A stretch of DNA of 64,000 nucleotides from Planctomycetota bacterium (GTDB lineage Bacteria > Planctomycetota > Planctomycetia > Pirellulales > UBA1268): the NCBI GenBank assembly GCA_014238855.1, contig JABAAH010000001.1:141936-205935 (forward strand). Reading direction: 5' to 3'. Shown here in pieces: positions 1 through 10,940 of the stretch (its first letter is position 1; each line of letters opens with the position of its first letter). The notes under the pieces are model-generated. The model saw only the letters and a list, made by a program, of their open reading frames with translations. It did no database searches and had not been told where the DNA came from. The position numbers and the translations under genes are program-made.

Positions 1-1
1 A

Positions 2-274
2 GAGCAGAAAAAAGAACTTGGAAATGTTCTCAGACTTCTTCTTGAACCATTCCGACCGAGTGATCAAAATGAAATTGACCACTGCCTAGCATCACAGGGC
101 GGAATTGATGCGTGTCGTCTGGTTTATTACAAAGATAAAGACCTCGGAGATGATGGTGTGTGGGACAACTGGCGACTTGAAGGCCCAGCATTTGTCTGGC
201 ATTTCCGCGGAGCGCCTCACGTCCACGTATGGGTCAATATTGCAGATAGCCCCCAGGTCCCGACGAATGCCTGA
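2..274 (+). CDS. C-terminal fragment of a CDS entering from the left edge; possibly a DUF3500-type protein
   Basis: Frame open from base 2 to TGA at 272-274: ...NWRLEGPAFVWHFRGAPHVHVWVNIADSPQVPTNA*. Overlaps the ATG at 267 (ATGCCTGA). Family guess rests on the FVWHFRGAPHVHVWVNI motif only. Confidence 0.55.
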   Translation, partial: EQKKELGNVLRLLLEPFRPSDQNEIDHCLASQGGIDACRLVYYKDKDLGDDGVWDNWRLEGPAFVWHFRGAPHVHVWVNIADSPQVPTNA

Positions 275-1445
275 CTGCTGTATTGTTGGGGGTGGCGTCA
301 TTGGCCTGTCGATTGCCCGAGAAATCGCTGGACGAGGCCGTTCTGTAGCTGTTATCAGTCGTGATACGTTGCGAAAAAGTGCGAGTTGGGCGGCCGCCGG
401 TATTTTCCCCGCCCAACCAAGAGACACTCTCACTGATCACAACGGAAGCCCCATAGAGCGACTAACGCAATATAGTGATCGGCTCCACGAACAGTGGACG
501 AAATCACTTCTCGAAGAAACTGGGATCAACAACGGCTTCCGGCGCTGCGGTAGCCTTGCCATGGCCACAACGAAAGAAACAGTATCTCAGATACAGGCCA
601 ATGAAGAAAAATGGAAGCGATTGCGAGTGAAACACGAGAGTCTTTCACCAACAGATCTAAGTGACATTGAACCCGTCCTGCATGGTGCCGTAATCACTCG
701 CCAAGTACGCAAAGCATTTTACTTACCGGATGAAACGCAGGTACGTCCTCCCCGACACCTTGCGGCATTACGATCTGCTTGCTTAAGCCGTGGTGTCGAA
801 ATACTCGACGGCCACCACGTGCTAGATTTTGAATTCGATTCAAACCGCATCGTTGCAATCAATACTGAAGACCAAAACTCGACACCACGATCAATTCGTG
901 GTGATCAGTTCTGTATCGCAGCTGGAGCATGGTCTGAACAGTTGCTTCAAAAACTTGATATCAAATTGCCTACGAAGCCATGGCGAGGGCAAATCTTACT
1001 GCACAAGATGGAACCCGGAGTGCTCCGCCATATTATCAACTTTGGCTCAGGCCTTGACTACATGATCCCACGAGATGATGGACACCTTCTTATCGGATCA
1101 ACTATAGAAGATGCGGGCTTTGATTCATCAACGACACCTGCATCACTTTGCCGGATGAAAAAAATTGCTTGTGAAGTTCTCCCTGACGTCATGGCTCAGG
1201 AGCCAACATCTTCTTGGGCTGGGCTGCGGCCTGGCTCGCCAGATGGACTACCAACCGTCGGCCGTATACCGTCAGCAGACAATGCATGGCTAGCAACAGG
1301 GCATTACCGTTCGGGCTTTCATCTTTCAACGGGAACAGCGCTTCTGATCTCTGATTCAATGTGTGGCATACCAACTGAATTGCCATTAGATTCATTCTCA
1401 ACTGACCGAGAAGGACTAAGAAGACTTACTCGGTCAACCAAATGA
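267..1445 (+). CDS. thiO: FAD-dependent glycine oxidase / D-amino-acid oxidase family (ThiO-like)
   Basis: N-terminal MPDCCIVGGGVIGLSIAREIAGRG dinucleotide-binding motif; C-terminal TSSWAGLRPGSPDGLPTVG...GHYRSGFHLSTGTA typical of ThiO. ORF list starts at 105, but 267 fits the upstream stop better. Confidence 0.8.
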   Translation: MPDCCIVGGGVIGLSIAREIAGRGRSVAVISRDTLRKSASWAAAGIFPAQPRDTLTDHNGSPIERLTQYSDRLHEQWTKSLLEETGINNGFRRCGSLAMATTKETVSQIQANEEKWKRLRVKHESLSPTDLSDIEPVLHGAVITRQVRKAFYLPDETQVRPPRHLAALRSACLSRGVEILDGHHVLDFEFDSNRIVAINTEDQNSTPRSIRGDQFCIAAGAWSEQLLQKLDIKLPTKPWRGQILLHKMEPGVLRHIINFGSGLDYMIPRDDGHLLIGSTIEDAGFDSSTTPASLCRMKKIACEVLPDVMAQEPTSSWAGLRPGSPDGLPTVGRIPSADNAWLATGHYRSGFHLSTGTALLISDSMCGIPTELPLDSFSTDREGLRRLTRSTK

Positions 1446-1566
1446 ATGACTCGATTTTGCTATAAAAAAGCATGCCTGTCGCCAGCATCAGGTGGGGACA
1501 TAAAGTAACTTTCGCGTTCCACTTCCCGAACCTCCGTCGTAATATAGAACGATGCAAACAAATCAA

Positions 1567-1602
1567 TATCAACACGCAGGTTACTATCAACGCACAGGAT
1601 CA
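1567..1602. repeat. 18-bp near-tandem duplication spanning the fucosidase stop codon
   Basis: TATCAACACGCAGGTTAC / TATCAACGCACAGGATCA, 13/18 identical; stop (tca on +) at 1587-1589. Confidence 0.6.
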
Positions 1603-3383
1603 AAAAGAATCGTATGGAGGCTTGCCTGATCAACATCTCCTTCGAGACACTGGACAAACACCCGATATTTGCCGCTCTCTGGGAATTCGAGCCATCCAAT
1701 CGGAAAAGTCTGATAATTATGCGAAGAGTTTTGTTGGTTTTGGATAGATTTACCACCGTGAATACCGACTTGCCAAACAAGCCTTCCTTCTCCTGCATAA
1801 TCTAATGAAACCTGGTATTCGCCAGGCACAAGAACGTCAACTTCCCATGATAATTCAGCATCGGTATTAAACTCATGGCCGTGCACAATCCGTTTCCATT
1901 CGCCAAACTTTTCCATCCAACGCTTCTCCGACTTCTTCAATCCTTCGACATCAGCAAACTCAACAGGCAATCTTGTAGTCGCCTCTGGGTCAATCGTTAG
2001 AACTGGATCAATTATTGGAGTCTTTGAGAAGTTTAATTGGATTACTGATGCTAGTGGATCAGGAGCTTTCGCAGGGACTTTAATGACAATGTGCTTGCCG
2101 CGACGCTCACAAACAAGATCAACGGACTCACTGTCACACAACAATTTCACACGTTCAACGTCCTGTTGAACATTTGGAAGATAAAGCTCACCGGAACTTG
2201 GCCACTGAAAAACTGAGAGAAACATTGTCTTATTTTTACTGGTCACATCACCCCAAGGCAGGGCATGCTGCCAAGGCGAACCCCCGACGTCGTACACAAC
2301 CTGTGGATAGCGAGCAATCCAATCACCAGCAGTACGTAGCGAGTTGGCGCATCGCATAGCAACACTTCCGTCACCGCGGGGGCCTATGTTCAACATATAC
2401 GTGCCACCCCTGGCAACACATGCAATGAGACGCTCGAGTATTTGTTTTGGTGACTTCCAATTTTCGTCATACCACGCGTATGCCCAGGAATCGTTGGTGG
2501 TATCAACGCTTTCCCATAAGCCATCGATATTAACGATTGGCACTTCCATATCACCGAGCGTCTGATAGTCGCCAAGCTCATGACCGGCTCTCCCGGACAC
2601 CATCGCTCGAGGCTGGTTTTGGTGCACCACTTCGACAAGCTTTTCGACATAGTGTTTTGGCATTGCTCCAGGTGTATCGAACCACACGATTTCTATCGGA
2701 CCATACTGTGTTGTAATTTCCCTGACCTGAGGCAGGCATTTCTTCTCAAAATAATCATCAAATGTTGCAGTCTTACCATTCGCATCCACTTTTGGACCAT
2801 TTCCACCTCCTGGAAAAGTCCAATCTTGATTATGCGAATAGTAAAATCCGAAACCAAGTCCTTGATTACGGCAAGCCGCTGCCAGATCTTTCATCGGATC
2901 TTTCCCCCAAGGAGTTGCATCCACAATATTGAAGTCGCACGCCTTTGATTCATACATGGCGAAGCCGTCATGGTGCTTCGCAGTAATAACTATATATTTC
3001 ATCCCTGCATCACGGGCGAGCTTTGCAATGGCATCCGCATCAAAATCGATTGGATTGAATGTCTTTGCAAGTTCCTTGTACTCCGAAACAGGAATACCAG
3101 CCATGCGCTGATTCATAATCCACTCACCTATACCGTAATAGGTTTTTCCTTCTACTTTGTTGCCTAACTGGGAGTACAGCCCCCAATGAATAAACATTGC
3201 GTAATTGCCCTGATCAAAAAGCTGCCCCCTGCTTGCATTTTCAGCCCGGAGCTTTATGACACGCGCACCCCACAAACTATCCATAGACTGCTGGTCAATG
3301 ACATTTTCAGCAGCTTTATTTTCATGAATAAAACGGACCGAACAGATTGTCACCAACACGAAAACAAGAACGCTAAATCTCAT
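1587..3383 (-). CDS. Secreted alpha-L-fucosidase (GH29)
   Basis: Signal peptide, then FIHWGLYSQLG, KYIVITAKHHDGFAMYES, GFYYSHNQDW, IEIVWFDTPG; GH29 motifs; extra C-terminal beta-rich domain. Confidence 0.92.
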   Translation of the reverse strand: MRFSVLVFVLVTICSVRFIHENKAAENVIDQQSMDSLWGARVIKLRAENASRGQLFDQGNYAMFIHWGLYSQLGNKVEGKTYYGIGEWIMNQRMAGIPVSEYKELAKTFNPIDFDADAIAKLARDAGMKYIVITAKHHDGFAMYESKACDFNIVDATPWGKDPMKDLAAACRNQGLGFGFYYSHNQDWTFPGGGNGPKVDANGKTATFDDYFEKKCLPQVREITTQYGPIEIVWFDTPGAMPKHYVEKLVEVVHQNQPRAMVSGRAGHELGDYQTLGDMEVPIVNIDGLWESVDTTNDSWAYAWYDENWKSPKQILERLIACVARGGTYMLNIGPRGDGSVAMRCANSLRTAGDWIARYPQVVYDVGGSPWQHALPWGDVTSKNKTMFLSVFQWPSSGELYLPNVQQDVERVKLLCDSESVDLVCERRGKHIVIKVPAKAPDPLASVIQLNFSKTPIIDPVLTIDPEATTRLPVEFADVEGLKKSEKRWMEKFGEWKRIVHGHEFNTDAELSWEVDVLVPGEYQVSLDYAGEGRLVWQVGIHGGKSIQNQQNSSHNYQTFPIGWLEFPESGKYRVFVQCLEGDVDQASLHTILFDPVR

Positions 3384-3628
3384 TCAGTAACCCTTACATA
3401 AAAACATAGAGATCGTATTCATGCCCCTAAGCTATCAAGCAAAACGGGGGTGAGTATCGACCAATAGAACCATGATTTCCGACGTATCATTCAACAGTCC
3501 GTATCTTACTGACCATCTGGTAATACAGTTTAGTTAGTCGAGTCTTTCTCTCAATCAGGAGAACACATGACAACTCGCGTATGGATCGCCATGTTCTCAC
3601 CGAACTACCAACACCTACGCCATCTCAC

Positions 3629-4381
3629 CTATAGCTTCAACGCTCGCTGTCGATAATGCTCATCGGTTCGATTTGAGATTCGGTCAACATCCTCAGCGCT
3701 CATAAAAGTAGGCCCTCCCAAAGCGGCTGCTCCCACAAAGATTTGTGCAGCCTTGTGAGCCATCAGCATCGCTGCTTTTACAGCCCCCGAGGTCTTGCCA
3801 AGAGTAATAAGGCCATGATTTTCGAGAAGAATCACACGAGGAGCACAGCCATAACTATCTAGATACGTATCGGTCGCAAGACGGATTGATTTCGACAGCG
3901 ATAATCCAGGATCAGTGTAAGGAATAAGCACCGAGTGAGCCCCACAGCAGACTATTTCATCAGGAAAAAGCTTTCGCGTTGCAAATTGACTCGCACGTGG
4001 TGAACAGAGAATCTGATTCACTGCGATACTATGTGTATGCCCAACAAAATGGACACCCTCTAGTGACAACAGGTACGCATGGAACAGAGTCTCGACAGAC
4101 GGTTTTTTTGCCGATGCGTCAACTCGACTCGCTAAGAGCGAGTCTTCGATTATCTGATCAGACATCGTATCTTGATCAAGCATCGGAAGAAGAGAATCAA
4201 ACCTGCAGGCAACAAGGTCCTCGCTCGTGAGTGTCTGAAGGCAACTGCCACTCGCTTTAACAAGAAACGTATGCTCGTCAACCCGAGCCGATGTGTTTCC
4301 CTCACCAAGGATTGCCAACTGTCGCCTCTCTTCACCAAGAAAATGTGAGAGTTCTAACAGCGTATCTCGAGTTGCCGACAT
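3629..4381 (-). CDS. Class II aldolase/adducin family protein, probable L-fuculose/rhamnulose-phosphate aldolase
   Basis: EGNTSARVDEHTFLVKASG, VHFVGHTHS, VILLENHGLITLG motifs; located between fucosidase and fucI. Confidence 0.82.
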   Translation of the reverse strand: MSATRDTLLELSHFLGEERRQLAILGEGNTSARVDEHTFLVKASGSCLQTLTSEDLVACRFDSLLPMLDQDTMSDQIIEDSLLASRVDASAKKPSVETLFHAYLLSLEGVHFVGHTHSIAVNQILCSPRASQFATRKLFPDEIVCCGAHSVLIPYTDPGLSLSKSIRLATDTYLDSYGCAPRVILLENHGLITLGKTSGAVKAAMLMAHKAAQIFVGAAALGGPTFMSAEDVDRISNRTDEHYRQRALKL

Positions 4382-4444
4382 AATGCTTCCATGACTTTAC
4401 AAAGTACAAACACTCATACCACTTCTACTTACACAACGCCTTCT

Positions 4445-6247
4445 CTACCCACGACCATAGAGGGGACCAAAGGCCTGGCAGGCTCTAAAGTCAGCTCCCT
4501 CAAGACCATCGGTGCCAAAAGCATTCCATGCACTTGGCCGAAACACTCTGTCAGCTGCCACATTATGCATGTAGACGGGAATTCTTAAGATAGATGCCAA
4601 CGTTATGAACAGGTGCCCGACGTGGCCGGCAGTCATAACACAGTGATTTGCACCCCAATGATTCATGACCTCATATGTGGAAGTGAACGCGCCTCGCCCG
4701 GTAATCGTCGGAGCGAACCAAGTGGTTGGCCATGTTGGATTCGTTCGCTGATCAAGAACGTCGTGAACAGTACCGGGAAGTTCAACCGTATAGCCTTCTG
4801 CAATCTGAATTGCTGGCCCGAGACCTGCTACTAAATTGATACGAGTCATTGTTGCCGGCATGTCTCCGAGGGTCCGATACCGGGTGCTCAGACCACCTCC
4901 AGGAAAGTATTCAGTAATTGATGGATGCCACGTTGTTGCCTGAAGGCACTTAGCTGCTTCATCATCAGTTATCTCCCAGAACGGCTTCATCGTCGGCTTG
5001 CCGTCCTGATCCATTTGTTGTCCCGTACCATCAAGTGCCGCTGGCCCAGAATTAATGAGATGGAGCAAGCCATCAGCTGCTGCCCCCTCTAACTGATAGC
5101 CTTCACACGCTCCAGCAACTGCCTCAGGACTCCAATACGTACGCAAATCAGCAAAAATTTGCGCAGTGTTGGTAAGTAAGTGCCCACACAACATAGTGGC
5201 TGCATTGAGGGCATCATTCTCGGTGGCAACGATGTAGGGTGCCCGCTTACCATTCCAGTCGAAAGAGGTGTTCAAGATGGCTTCAAGAAAATCACCATTT
5301 GGAAAATGATCAGTCCATTGCCGCTGGCCCTGAAACCCAGCGGCAATTGCACCGTGTCCCTGCGCCTGTTCCTGGAGCCCCATCTCAGCAAGTCGCTTGT
5401 TGCCAACCATCAGGTCACGAGCAATCAAACACATTTTAACCGAGTCGGACCACTCCGAATCAAGGTGTTCGCGGGATCGTTTCGTCTCGTCGCTATTGTA
5501 GTCGTCACCCTCCGGGCAGTTCTCTTTCACCCAGGCAAGAGCCTGCTCGTACTCATCATGATCAAACTGCCCCTTGTTCATGCGCCCGACAAACTCAGTC
5601 ATGTCGATGTCTTCAACTCGCATGCCAAACCATTTCTCCCAAAACGCATAATCAACCATTGAACCAGCAATACCCATTGAAGTACCGCCCATCGACAAAT
5701 AGGACTTGCCCCGCATCAACGCAGCGGCAAGCCCACATCGGGCAAAATCAAGGATTTTACTCCGCACATCAGCGGGCATATTAGCGTCACCAGCATCTTG
5801 TACATCTCGACCATATATCCCGAATGCCGGAATACCTTTCTGGCTGTGTCCAGCAAGTACTGCAGCGAGGTACACAGCACCAGGACGTTCGGTACCATTA
5901 AATCCAAATACTGCCTTCGGCCGCAACGGATCCATGTCCATGGTTTCACTTCCATAGCACCAGCAGGGAGTAACTGTCAGTGAGACTCCTACGTTTTCCT
6001 TGCGAAACAAGTCATCGCACGCACTGGCCTCAGCAACTCCACCGATACATGTGTCCGCTATGACGCAGTCTACTGGTGCACCATTTGGATAACGCAATTC
6101 ACTGGACACCAATTCCGCTACACGGCGGGCCAGATTCATCGTCTGGTCTTCCAACGATTCACGAACTCCACCAAGTCGGCCATCAATTGTTGGCCGAATA
6201 CCAATTCTCGGGAGGACACCATTCCAAATTGTGGGGACTGTACTCAT
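4445..6247 (-). CDS. fucI: L-fucose isomerase
   Basis: [37 protein letters not shown]...[15 protein letters not shown]...; about 600 aa. ORF extends to 6283. Confidence 0.93.
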   Translation of the reverse strand: MSTVPTIWNGVLPRIGIRPTIDGRLGGVRESLEDQTMNLARRVAELVSSELRYPNGAPVDCVIADTCIGGVAEASACDDLFRKENVGVSLTVTPCWCYGSETMDMDPLRPKAVFGFNGTERPGAVYLAAVLAGHSQKGIPAFGIYGRDVQDAGDANMPADVRSKILDFARCGLAAALMRGKSYLSMGGTSMGIAGSMVDYAFWEKWFGMRVEDIDMTEFVGRMNKGQFDHDEYEQALAWVKENCPEGDDYNSDETKRSREHLDSEWSDSVKMCLIARDLMVGNKRLAEMGLQEQAQGHGAIAAGFQGQRQWTDHFPNGDFLEAILNTSFDWNGKRAPYIVATENDALNAATMLCGHLLTNTAQIFADLRTYWSPEAVAGACEGYQLEGAAADGLLHLINSGPAALDGTGQQMDQDGKPTMKPFWEITDDEAAKCLQATTWHPSITEYFPGGGLSTRYRTLGDMPATMTRINLVAGLGPAIQIAEGYTVELPGTVHDVLDQRTNPTWPTTWFAPTITGRGAFTSTYEVMNHWGANHCVMTAGHVGHLFITLASILRIPVYMHNVAADRVFRPSAWNAFGTDGLEGADFRACQAFGPLYGRG

Positions 6248-6300
6248 GAATATTCTCTCATCAAATGAAAAATTCTCGGACAATGAAAAATCTCATCAAT
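6245..6300. repeat. Degenerate near-tandem repeats in the fucP-fucI junction
   Basis: catgaatattctctca / tcaaatgaaaaattctcgga / caatgaaaaatctcatcaat; three related 16-20 bp units ending at the fucP stop (6300-6302). Confidence 0.5.
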
Positions 6301-7715
6301 CAGCTCTCTATGGCAGACTTCGGAGAAAACAAGGCAACCGCAAAGCCAAAAACTGCAACAACCACAAAGCAACTCAGTGGAAGAAAAAACGAGAGGCGTA
6401 CTGGCTCAAGCATCTGACCAGCGATGGTCATGCCGTCGCCATCAATTATTGCGCCTTGCAAACGTGGCATAAACGCACCACCAACAATTGCAAAAATCAA
6501 ACCCGCTGATCCTAATTTCGCATCATTTGGACTGAGTCCGTTCAGGGCAATTCCATAAATTGTTGGAAACATGAGCGACATACAAGCAGACACACCGACA
6601 AGACAGTAAAGACCCGTGAGCCCCTGCAGGAAGATCGCCCCGGCAGTCAGCAGACCACCTCCCACAGCTAGTACACCAAGCAACAAGCCGGGAGCCATGT
6701 ATTTCAGTATGAACGTACAGATAAAACGACTCGCAAGAAAAATACCCATAGCAAGAATGTTGTAATTCTGTGCTTGGGCAGCACTTAATCCCAGAAGCGT
6801 CATTCCGTAGTGAATAACAAATGTCCAAGTCATTATCTGTGCACCAACATAAAAAGTTTGCGCAATAACACCCCCGACATACTGCCAATTTGTAAATAGA
6901 TTCTGAGCAAGCGTCATAACATGAATTCCTTCATCTTCCTGCCCTGTGTCCGGCAGCCTCGAAATGACAAAAAGAAGCAGGACAGCGAGTACGACTAAAG
7001 CGATAACTACATAAGGGGTCCTGACAACTGCTAAATCATGGGAGACCATTGCCTCATACTTCTGCGGTTCCGCCGTTGCAGAATCTTCCATTGCTTTGGT
7101 TATGAGTTTATCGACATCACTGGGCAGCATCGTTGCATATTCTGGATGTCTCGCAATCTCGGCCTCTCGAAATTGTGAGACTTCAAGCCCTGGGAGAATG
7201 AACATGCTCGCCACCACCATGCCGGTAAGAGACCCAATTGGATTAAATGCTTGAGCCAGGTTTAGTCTTTGCGTTGCAGTACTTCGTGGCCCCATTGAGA
7301 GAATATACGGATTGGCCGTTGTCTCTAAGAAAGCAAGGCCAAACGTCAGAATGTAGAAACCCACAAGGAAGACATTAAATTCCATCATCAAGCTTGCTGG
7401 AATAGTCATCGCAGCACCTACTGCATATAGAAGCAGCCCAATAATAATCCCAGACTTGTACGAAACTTTCCGAATAAGCAGTGCTGCTGGAATCGCCATC
7501 GTGGCATATCCACCATAGAAGGCCCATTGCACTAAACTGCTTTGTGCATTGGAAATAAGAAATATTTCTTTAAAGGCACGAACGAGTGGATTGGTGATAT
7601 CGTTCGCAAATCCCCATAACGCAAATAATGACGTTACAAGAATAAACGGTACAACGAAGTGTTTCGGAACTACCGCCTCTTGAGACGTCGTAGTCGCTGC
7701 TTTTGTTTTCTGCAT
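6300..7715 (-). CDS. fucP: L-fucose:H+ symporter-type MFS permease
   Basis: KHFVVPFILVTSLFALWGFANDITNPLVRAFKEIF...NPYILSMGPRSTATQRLNLAQAFNPIGSLTG matches the FucP/GluP signature; start MQKTK at 7715. Confidence 0.9.
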   Translation of the reverse strand: MQKTKAATTTSQEAVVPKHFVVPFILVTSLFALWGFANDITNPLVRAFKEIFLISNAQSSLVQWAFYGGYATMAIPAALLIRKVSYKSGIIIGLLLYAVGAAMTIPASLMMEFNVFLVGFYILTFGLAFLETTANPYILSMGPRSTATQRLNLAQAFNPIGSLTGMVVASMFILPGLEVSQFREAEIARHPEYATMLPSDVDKLITKAMEDSATAEPQKYEAMVSHDLAVVRTPYVVIALVVLAVLLLFVISRLPDTGQEDEGIHVMTLAQNLFTNWQYVGGVIAQTFYVGAQIMTWTFVIHYGMTLLGLSAAQAQNYNILAMGIFLASRFICTFILKYMAPGLLLGVLAVGGGLLTAGAIFLQGLTGLYCLVGVSACMSLMFPTIYGIALNGLSPNDAKLGSAGLIFAIVGGAFMPRLQGAIIDGDGMTIAGQMLEPVRLSFFLPLSCFVVVAVFGFAVALFSPKSAIES

Positions 7716-8090
7716 GCCTAACCTCCTCAATAACCACCAATCGAATACACACGCTTCAACTGGACAGATCCCCGGACTTGCAACAGCCCTTAGTTGTAAC
7801 AAACCAGACACTACCCGCGATAGGAGGGATGCAACTTTTCACAACTTATGGCAACTCATGCAAACACCTGATTCGTCAGCAAGCAACTCAAACACACACG
7901 CTGTATTATTATTTGTGTCTTACATTGAGTAAATGAATCCAGAACAGCTACCTGTGGGACACATTTCCCGAAGCACTTGCCCGCTGGTTTTCCAATAAGT
8001 ACGGGATTTGATATTAGGGCGGTACTCAAACTAGATACCGACGATCCATAACATCGGCACGGCAGCACTGTAGACCACCATCACGAAAAC

Positions 8091-9149
8091 CTATTGTTGC
8101 TGATTTTTTTGACAGTCGTCGTCTGCTGGGACCGAGCGGCCCACCTCGTCAACGGGATGTGTATACAGGTAACGCCACACTGATTCGTGCATGTACTTGC
8201 CACTCTTGCTTTGGAACGCCCGACTGCCCGGCTGCACACTGCCGTGTGCTTTTTTTTCGTTACCGCCTACATCGAAGTCAGTAATCAAGCGACGCGTGTT
8301 TTGATAAGGAGGCCGTGAGTTGTCGACATTGACAATCGGGCCATATTGATTCATTCCTAACATTTCCCAACTACGACAATAGTGATCGGCTTTCCATCCA
8401 CTATCAAGAACGTGCGAGAATCCAAAATAGCGATTCGTGGGGGTTGCCGAGGGCAGGGCCTGCCACATCTGATATTGGTCACGGGGACCACACAACGCTA
8501 CGACGCGACTGACTTTGACATACTTTGCGAACCGTGCAGCGGTGGTGGAGCCATGCGAACTGCCAGAAACAATGACTTTTCTCCAATCGATTCCCTTTCG
8601 ATCTGCATTCAAAAATTGTCCCCAGTCCCCCTCGGGATTAGTGCGTTCCAACCACTTCACAAATTGATAGGCACGTTCCATCATGCCGTCGGATTTCGGA
8701 ATACTGACCTCATCACTGAAATCTTTTCCTGTCGCTGCTTCCAACCGAATATTCCCGCGACAGTGTGGATCAACTGGTTTCTCTTGGCAGCAAACGGAAA
8801 ACCATGACCTTGCATACTCCACTTGGATTGCGTGTAACCCGTAGTCAGCCAGACGATCAAAGAGAGCTTGATTGTGACCCATGAGCCAGATAACAAGTTT
8901 GCCACGCTGAGGAACCGACATATCAACAATCGCATTTTGAATATCAGCAGGCTTACCACTGGCGTTTTCGAGTACGAATTTGATATCTGGATGTGACCGA
9001 ACTCGACGATCGATCACACTTGCCCTCACCTGTAATTCATAACGCTTTGATTTCGATGCAAGCTGTTCCGCAAACGCAAGCCGCCCACACGTTACAAATA
9101 AAATGACTCCGATGCACATGAACGCTGAGAAACCAATCTTTGTCCCCAT
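8091..9149 (-). CDS. Secreted alpha/beta-hydrolase-fold protein, function unknown
   Basis: N-terminal signal sequence; VIVSGSSHGSTTAARFAKY (GxSxG-type nucleophile elbow); GKYMHESVWRYLYTHP near the C-terminus. Confidence 0.6.
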   Translation of the reverse strand: MGTKIGFSAFMCIGVILFVTCGRLAFAEQLASKSKRYELQVRASVIDRRVRSHPDIKFVLENASGKPADIQNAIVDMSVPQRGKLVIWLMGHNQALFDRLADYGLHAIQVEYARSWFSVCCQEKPVDPHCRGNIRLEAATGKDFSDEVSIPKSDGMMERAYQFVKWLERTNPEGDWGQFLNADRKGIDWRKVIVSGSSHGSTTAARFAKYVKVSRVVALCGPRDQYQMWQALPSATPTNRYFGFSHVLDSGWKADHYCRSWEMLGMNQYGPIVNVDNSRPPYQNTRRLITDFDVGGNEKKAHGSVQPGSRAFQSKSGKYMHESVWRYLYTHPVDEVGRSVPADDDCQKNQQQ

Positions 9150-9408
9150 CTCTTATCTTCTTCCGTACTAAATGAGATATACCTTGCCACCGAAGACCTA
9201 TCGCATTTGAAGTGTAGCGACTGTACATAAAGGGTGCGCGTTTCGATGAATCACGTAACACATCATATTAAATTGAAATGCAGGTCAGCGAAAATCCGAA
9301 CAACGTGTCACCAAATAATGATCAAGAACGATCATAGCTCTCAAGCATAACTTTTTCACAGACAATGTATGCCTCGAACTTGAACAGCAACCTTCAATTG
9401 ACCGTGTG

Positions 9409-10167
9409 TCATGCTGCTGCTGCATGAAGTCGTTCATGAATCTGCTCGATATCGTCAGCCTGAATGGTCGTGCCAGGCTGGCTCCCTGCAACAACTCGAG
9501 CCATACCGACAAGGCGAAAGACATCTTCCAGGATCCCACCAGTTATTTGATGAATGACCAACCACGCGCTCTCCGAGCATGCGTGGCTATTTGCAGCCAG
9601 CTGTGTTTCCACAATGCTTCGTGTCTCGGAAAGCGATAGCGGATGAATTACTGAACGCAGCAAAACCTTGTCAAGCAAGCCACGATCTCGAGATAACAAC
9701 GTCATCAAACGACCCCGTCCACCAAAAACAATTGAAGCTTTTGGCACCTGCAGCCATATCGCTTCAGAAACTGATCCCAACAGATCAACTGTTGCGAGAT
9801 GACAATTATCGACAGCGACCACGACGTTACCAGTAGTCGCGCATGCTGCAAACTGTGAAAATACTTCGGCTTGCCTCACATCAATTTGCACAACATGCGA
9901 TGCTCCATGAAGCCTCATTACAAGAGCACTCATCACCGTTGAAACACCGGAACCGCCGGGACCACAAAGAACTGCAAGGCTCGATTCCTGCAAGACGGCG
10001 TACTGCAAGCGTGCAACAGCAGCACGCTGAGAATGAAATAGTTGTATCGTGGAAGGCTGAGTTTTCCATCCACCATCCACCACTCCAGAACGTGACCCTA
10101 ACCCAGGAGCCGAAGAATAACTTATATGCGAGCCCAAAGACATCAATGGCTTTGCTTGATTCATCAT
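9409..10167 (-). CDS. ExeA/GspA-like AAA ATPase
   Basis: LFHSQRAAVARLQYAVLQESSLAVLCGPGGSGVSTVMSAL (Walker A), NVVVAVDNCHLA (Walker B-like), C-terminal ITGGILEDVFRLVGMA. Start MMNQAK at 10167 after a GGAGAG ribosome-binding site. Confidence 0.72.
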   Translation of the reverse strand: MMNQAKPLMSLGSHISYSSAPGLGSRSGVVDGGWKTQPSTIQLFHSQRAAVARLQYAVLQESSLAVLCGPGGSGVSTVMSALVMRLHGASHVVQIDVRQAEVFSQFAACATTGNVVVAVDNCHLATVDLLGSVSEAIWLQVPKASIVFGGRGRLMTLLSRDRGLLDKVLLRSVIHPLSLSETRSIVETQLAANSHACSESAWLVIHQITGGILEDVFRLVGMARVVAGSQPGTTIQADDIEQIHERLHAAAA

Positions 10168-10181
10168 CGTACTCTCCAACA

Positions 10182-10940
10182 TTAGGCAACACGGCAGGAA
10201 TTTGCTGAATCTTGCGAACATGAACCACATTCCATCTCACCTGAGAAGGTTACAACCTCGCCAATTGGGAAGACGCCTAGCTCTCCAAGGAGTTGCTGCC
10301 GGTGAGGGCAGGGCGGCACGTCCGCGTGACGAACTAACAGCACCGCATCGCAGCCAAAAACTCGCAATGCCATCTCTCTCCTTCGGAACGGGCCACGAGT
10401 AAACCAAATACCTGCGTCTACCAAGACAATGCTTTGTCTGCTACCTGAGACACTAGTACCTGCTCGATCTCGATGCCACGCCACCGACTGAGAGTCATCA
10501 ATTAATTCACACCAAAGCTCTTGCATCGAATTCAGGCATCGCACCTGCCAACCAGACGCACTGAGGATGGTGAAAAGACCTTGCGCGATCGTTGTTCGTC
10601 CCTCCTGAACCCGATGGCCAGCAATTGCAATGATACGATGACCACTTTCCTGAGCTTCAACAACGCGATCAGTGATTGCTTTCCACTGCGCTGGCAACGC
10701 TGCCAATAAACCTGCCAGCGTATCGCTGGAATTTTTATCACTACAACCTGCTTCGCCTTCCGATGCGGCTCGATTCTTACTTACCACTTCTGTTGTCCGA
10801 GGGCTCTTCTCACCGCTCTGTTCTGTAATTGAGACAGCAGTGACTTCTTCTGACTCCAGACCTGCCGCCTCTGACACACCCTGTCGTGTTATCAACACTT
10901 GTTGGTCTATAAAACTTTGATCGAGGCGGTCGAATTCCAT
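10182..10940 (-). CDS. CpsD/MinD-like P-loop protein with degenerate Walker A
   Basis: IIAIAGHRVQEGRTTIAQGLFTIL resembles the CpsD GxxxGEGKTT loop with K replaced by R; SIVLVDAG...AVLLVRHADV. Confidence 0.55.
   Translation of the reverse strand: MEFDRLDQSFIDQQVLITRQGVSEAAGLESEEVTAVSITEQSGEKSPRTTEVVSKNRAASEGEAGCSDKNSSDTLAGLLAALPAQWKAITDRVVEAQESGHRIIAIAGHRVQEGRTTIAQGLFTILSASGWQVRCLNSMQELWCELIDDSQSVAWHRDRAGTSVSGSRQSIVLVDAGIWFTRGPFRRREMALRVFGCDAVLLVRHADVPPCPHRQQLLGELGVFPIGEVVTFSGEMECGSCSQDSANSCRVA

Noticed and set aside
5180-5662. 160-aa plus-strand ORF
   Set aside because: Antisense to strongly supported fucI.
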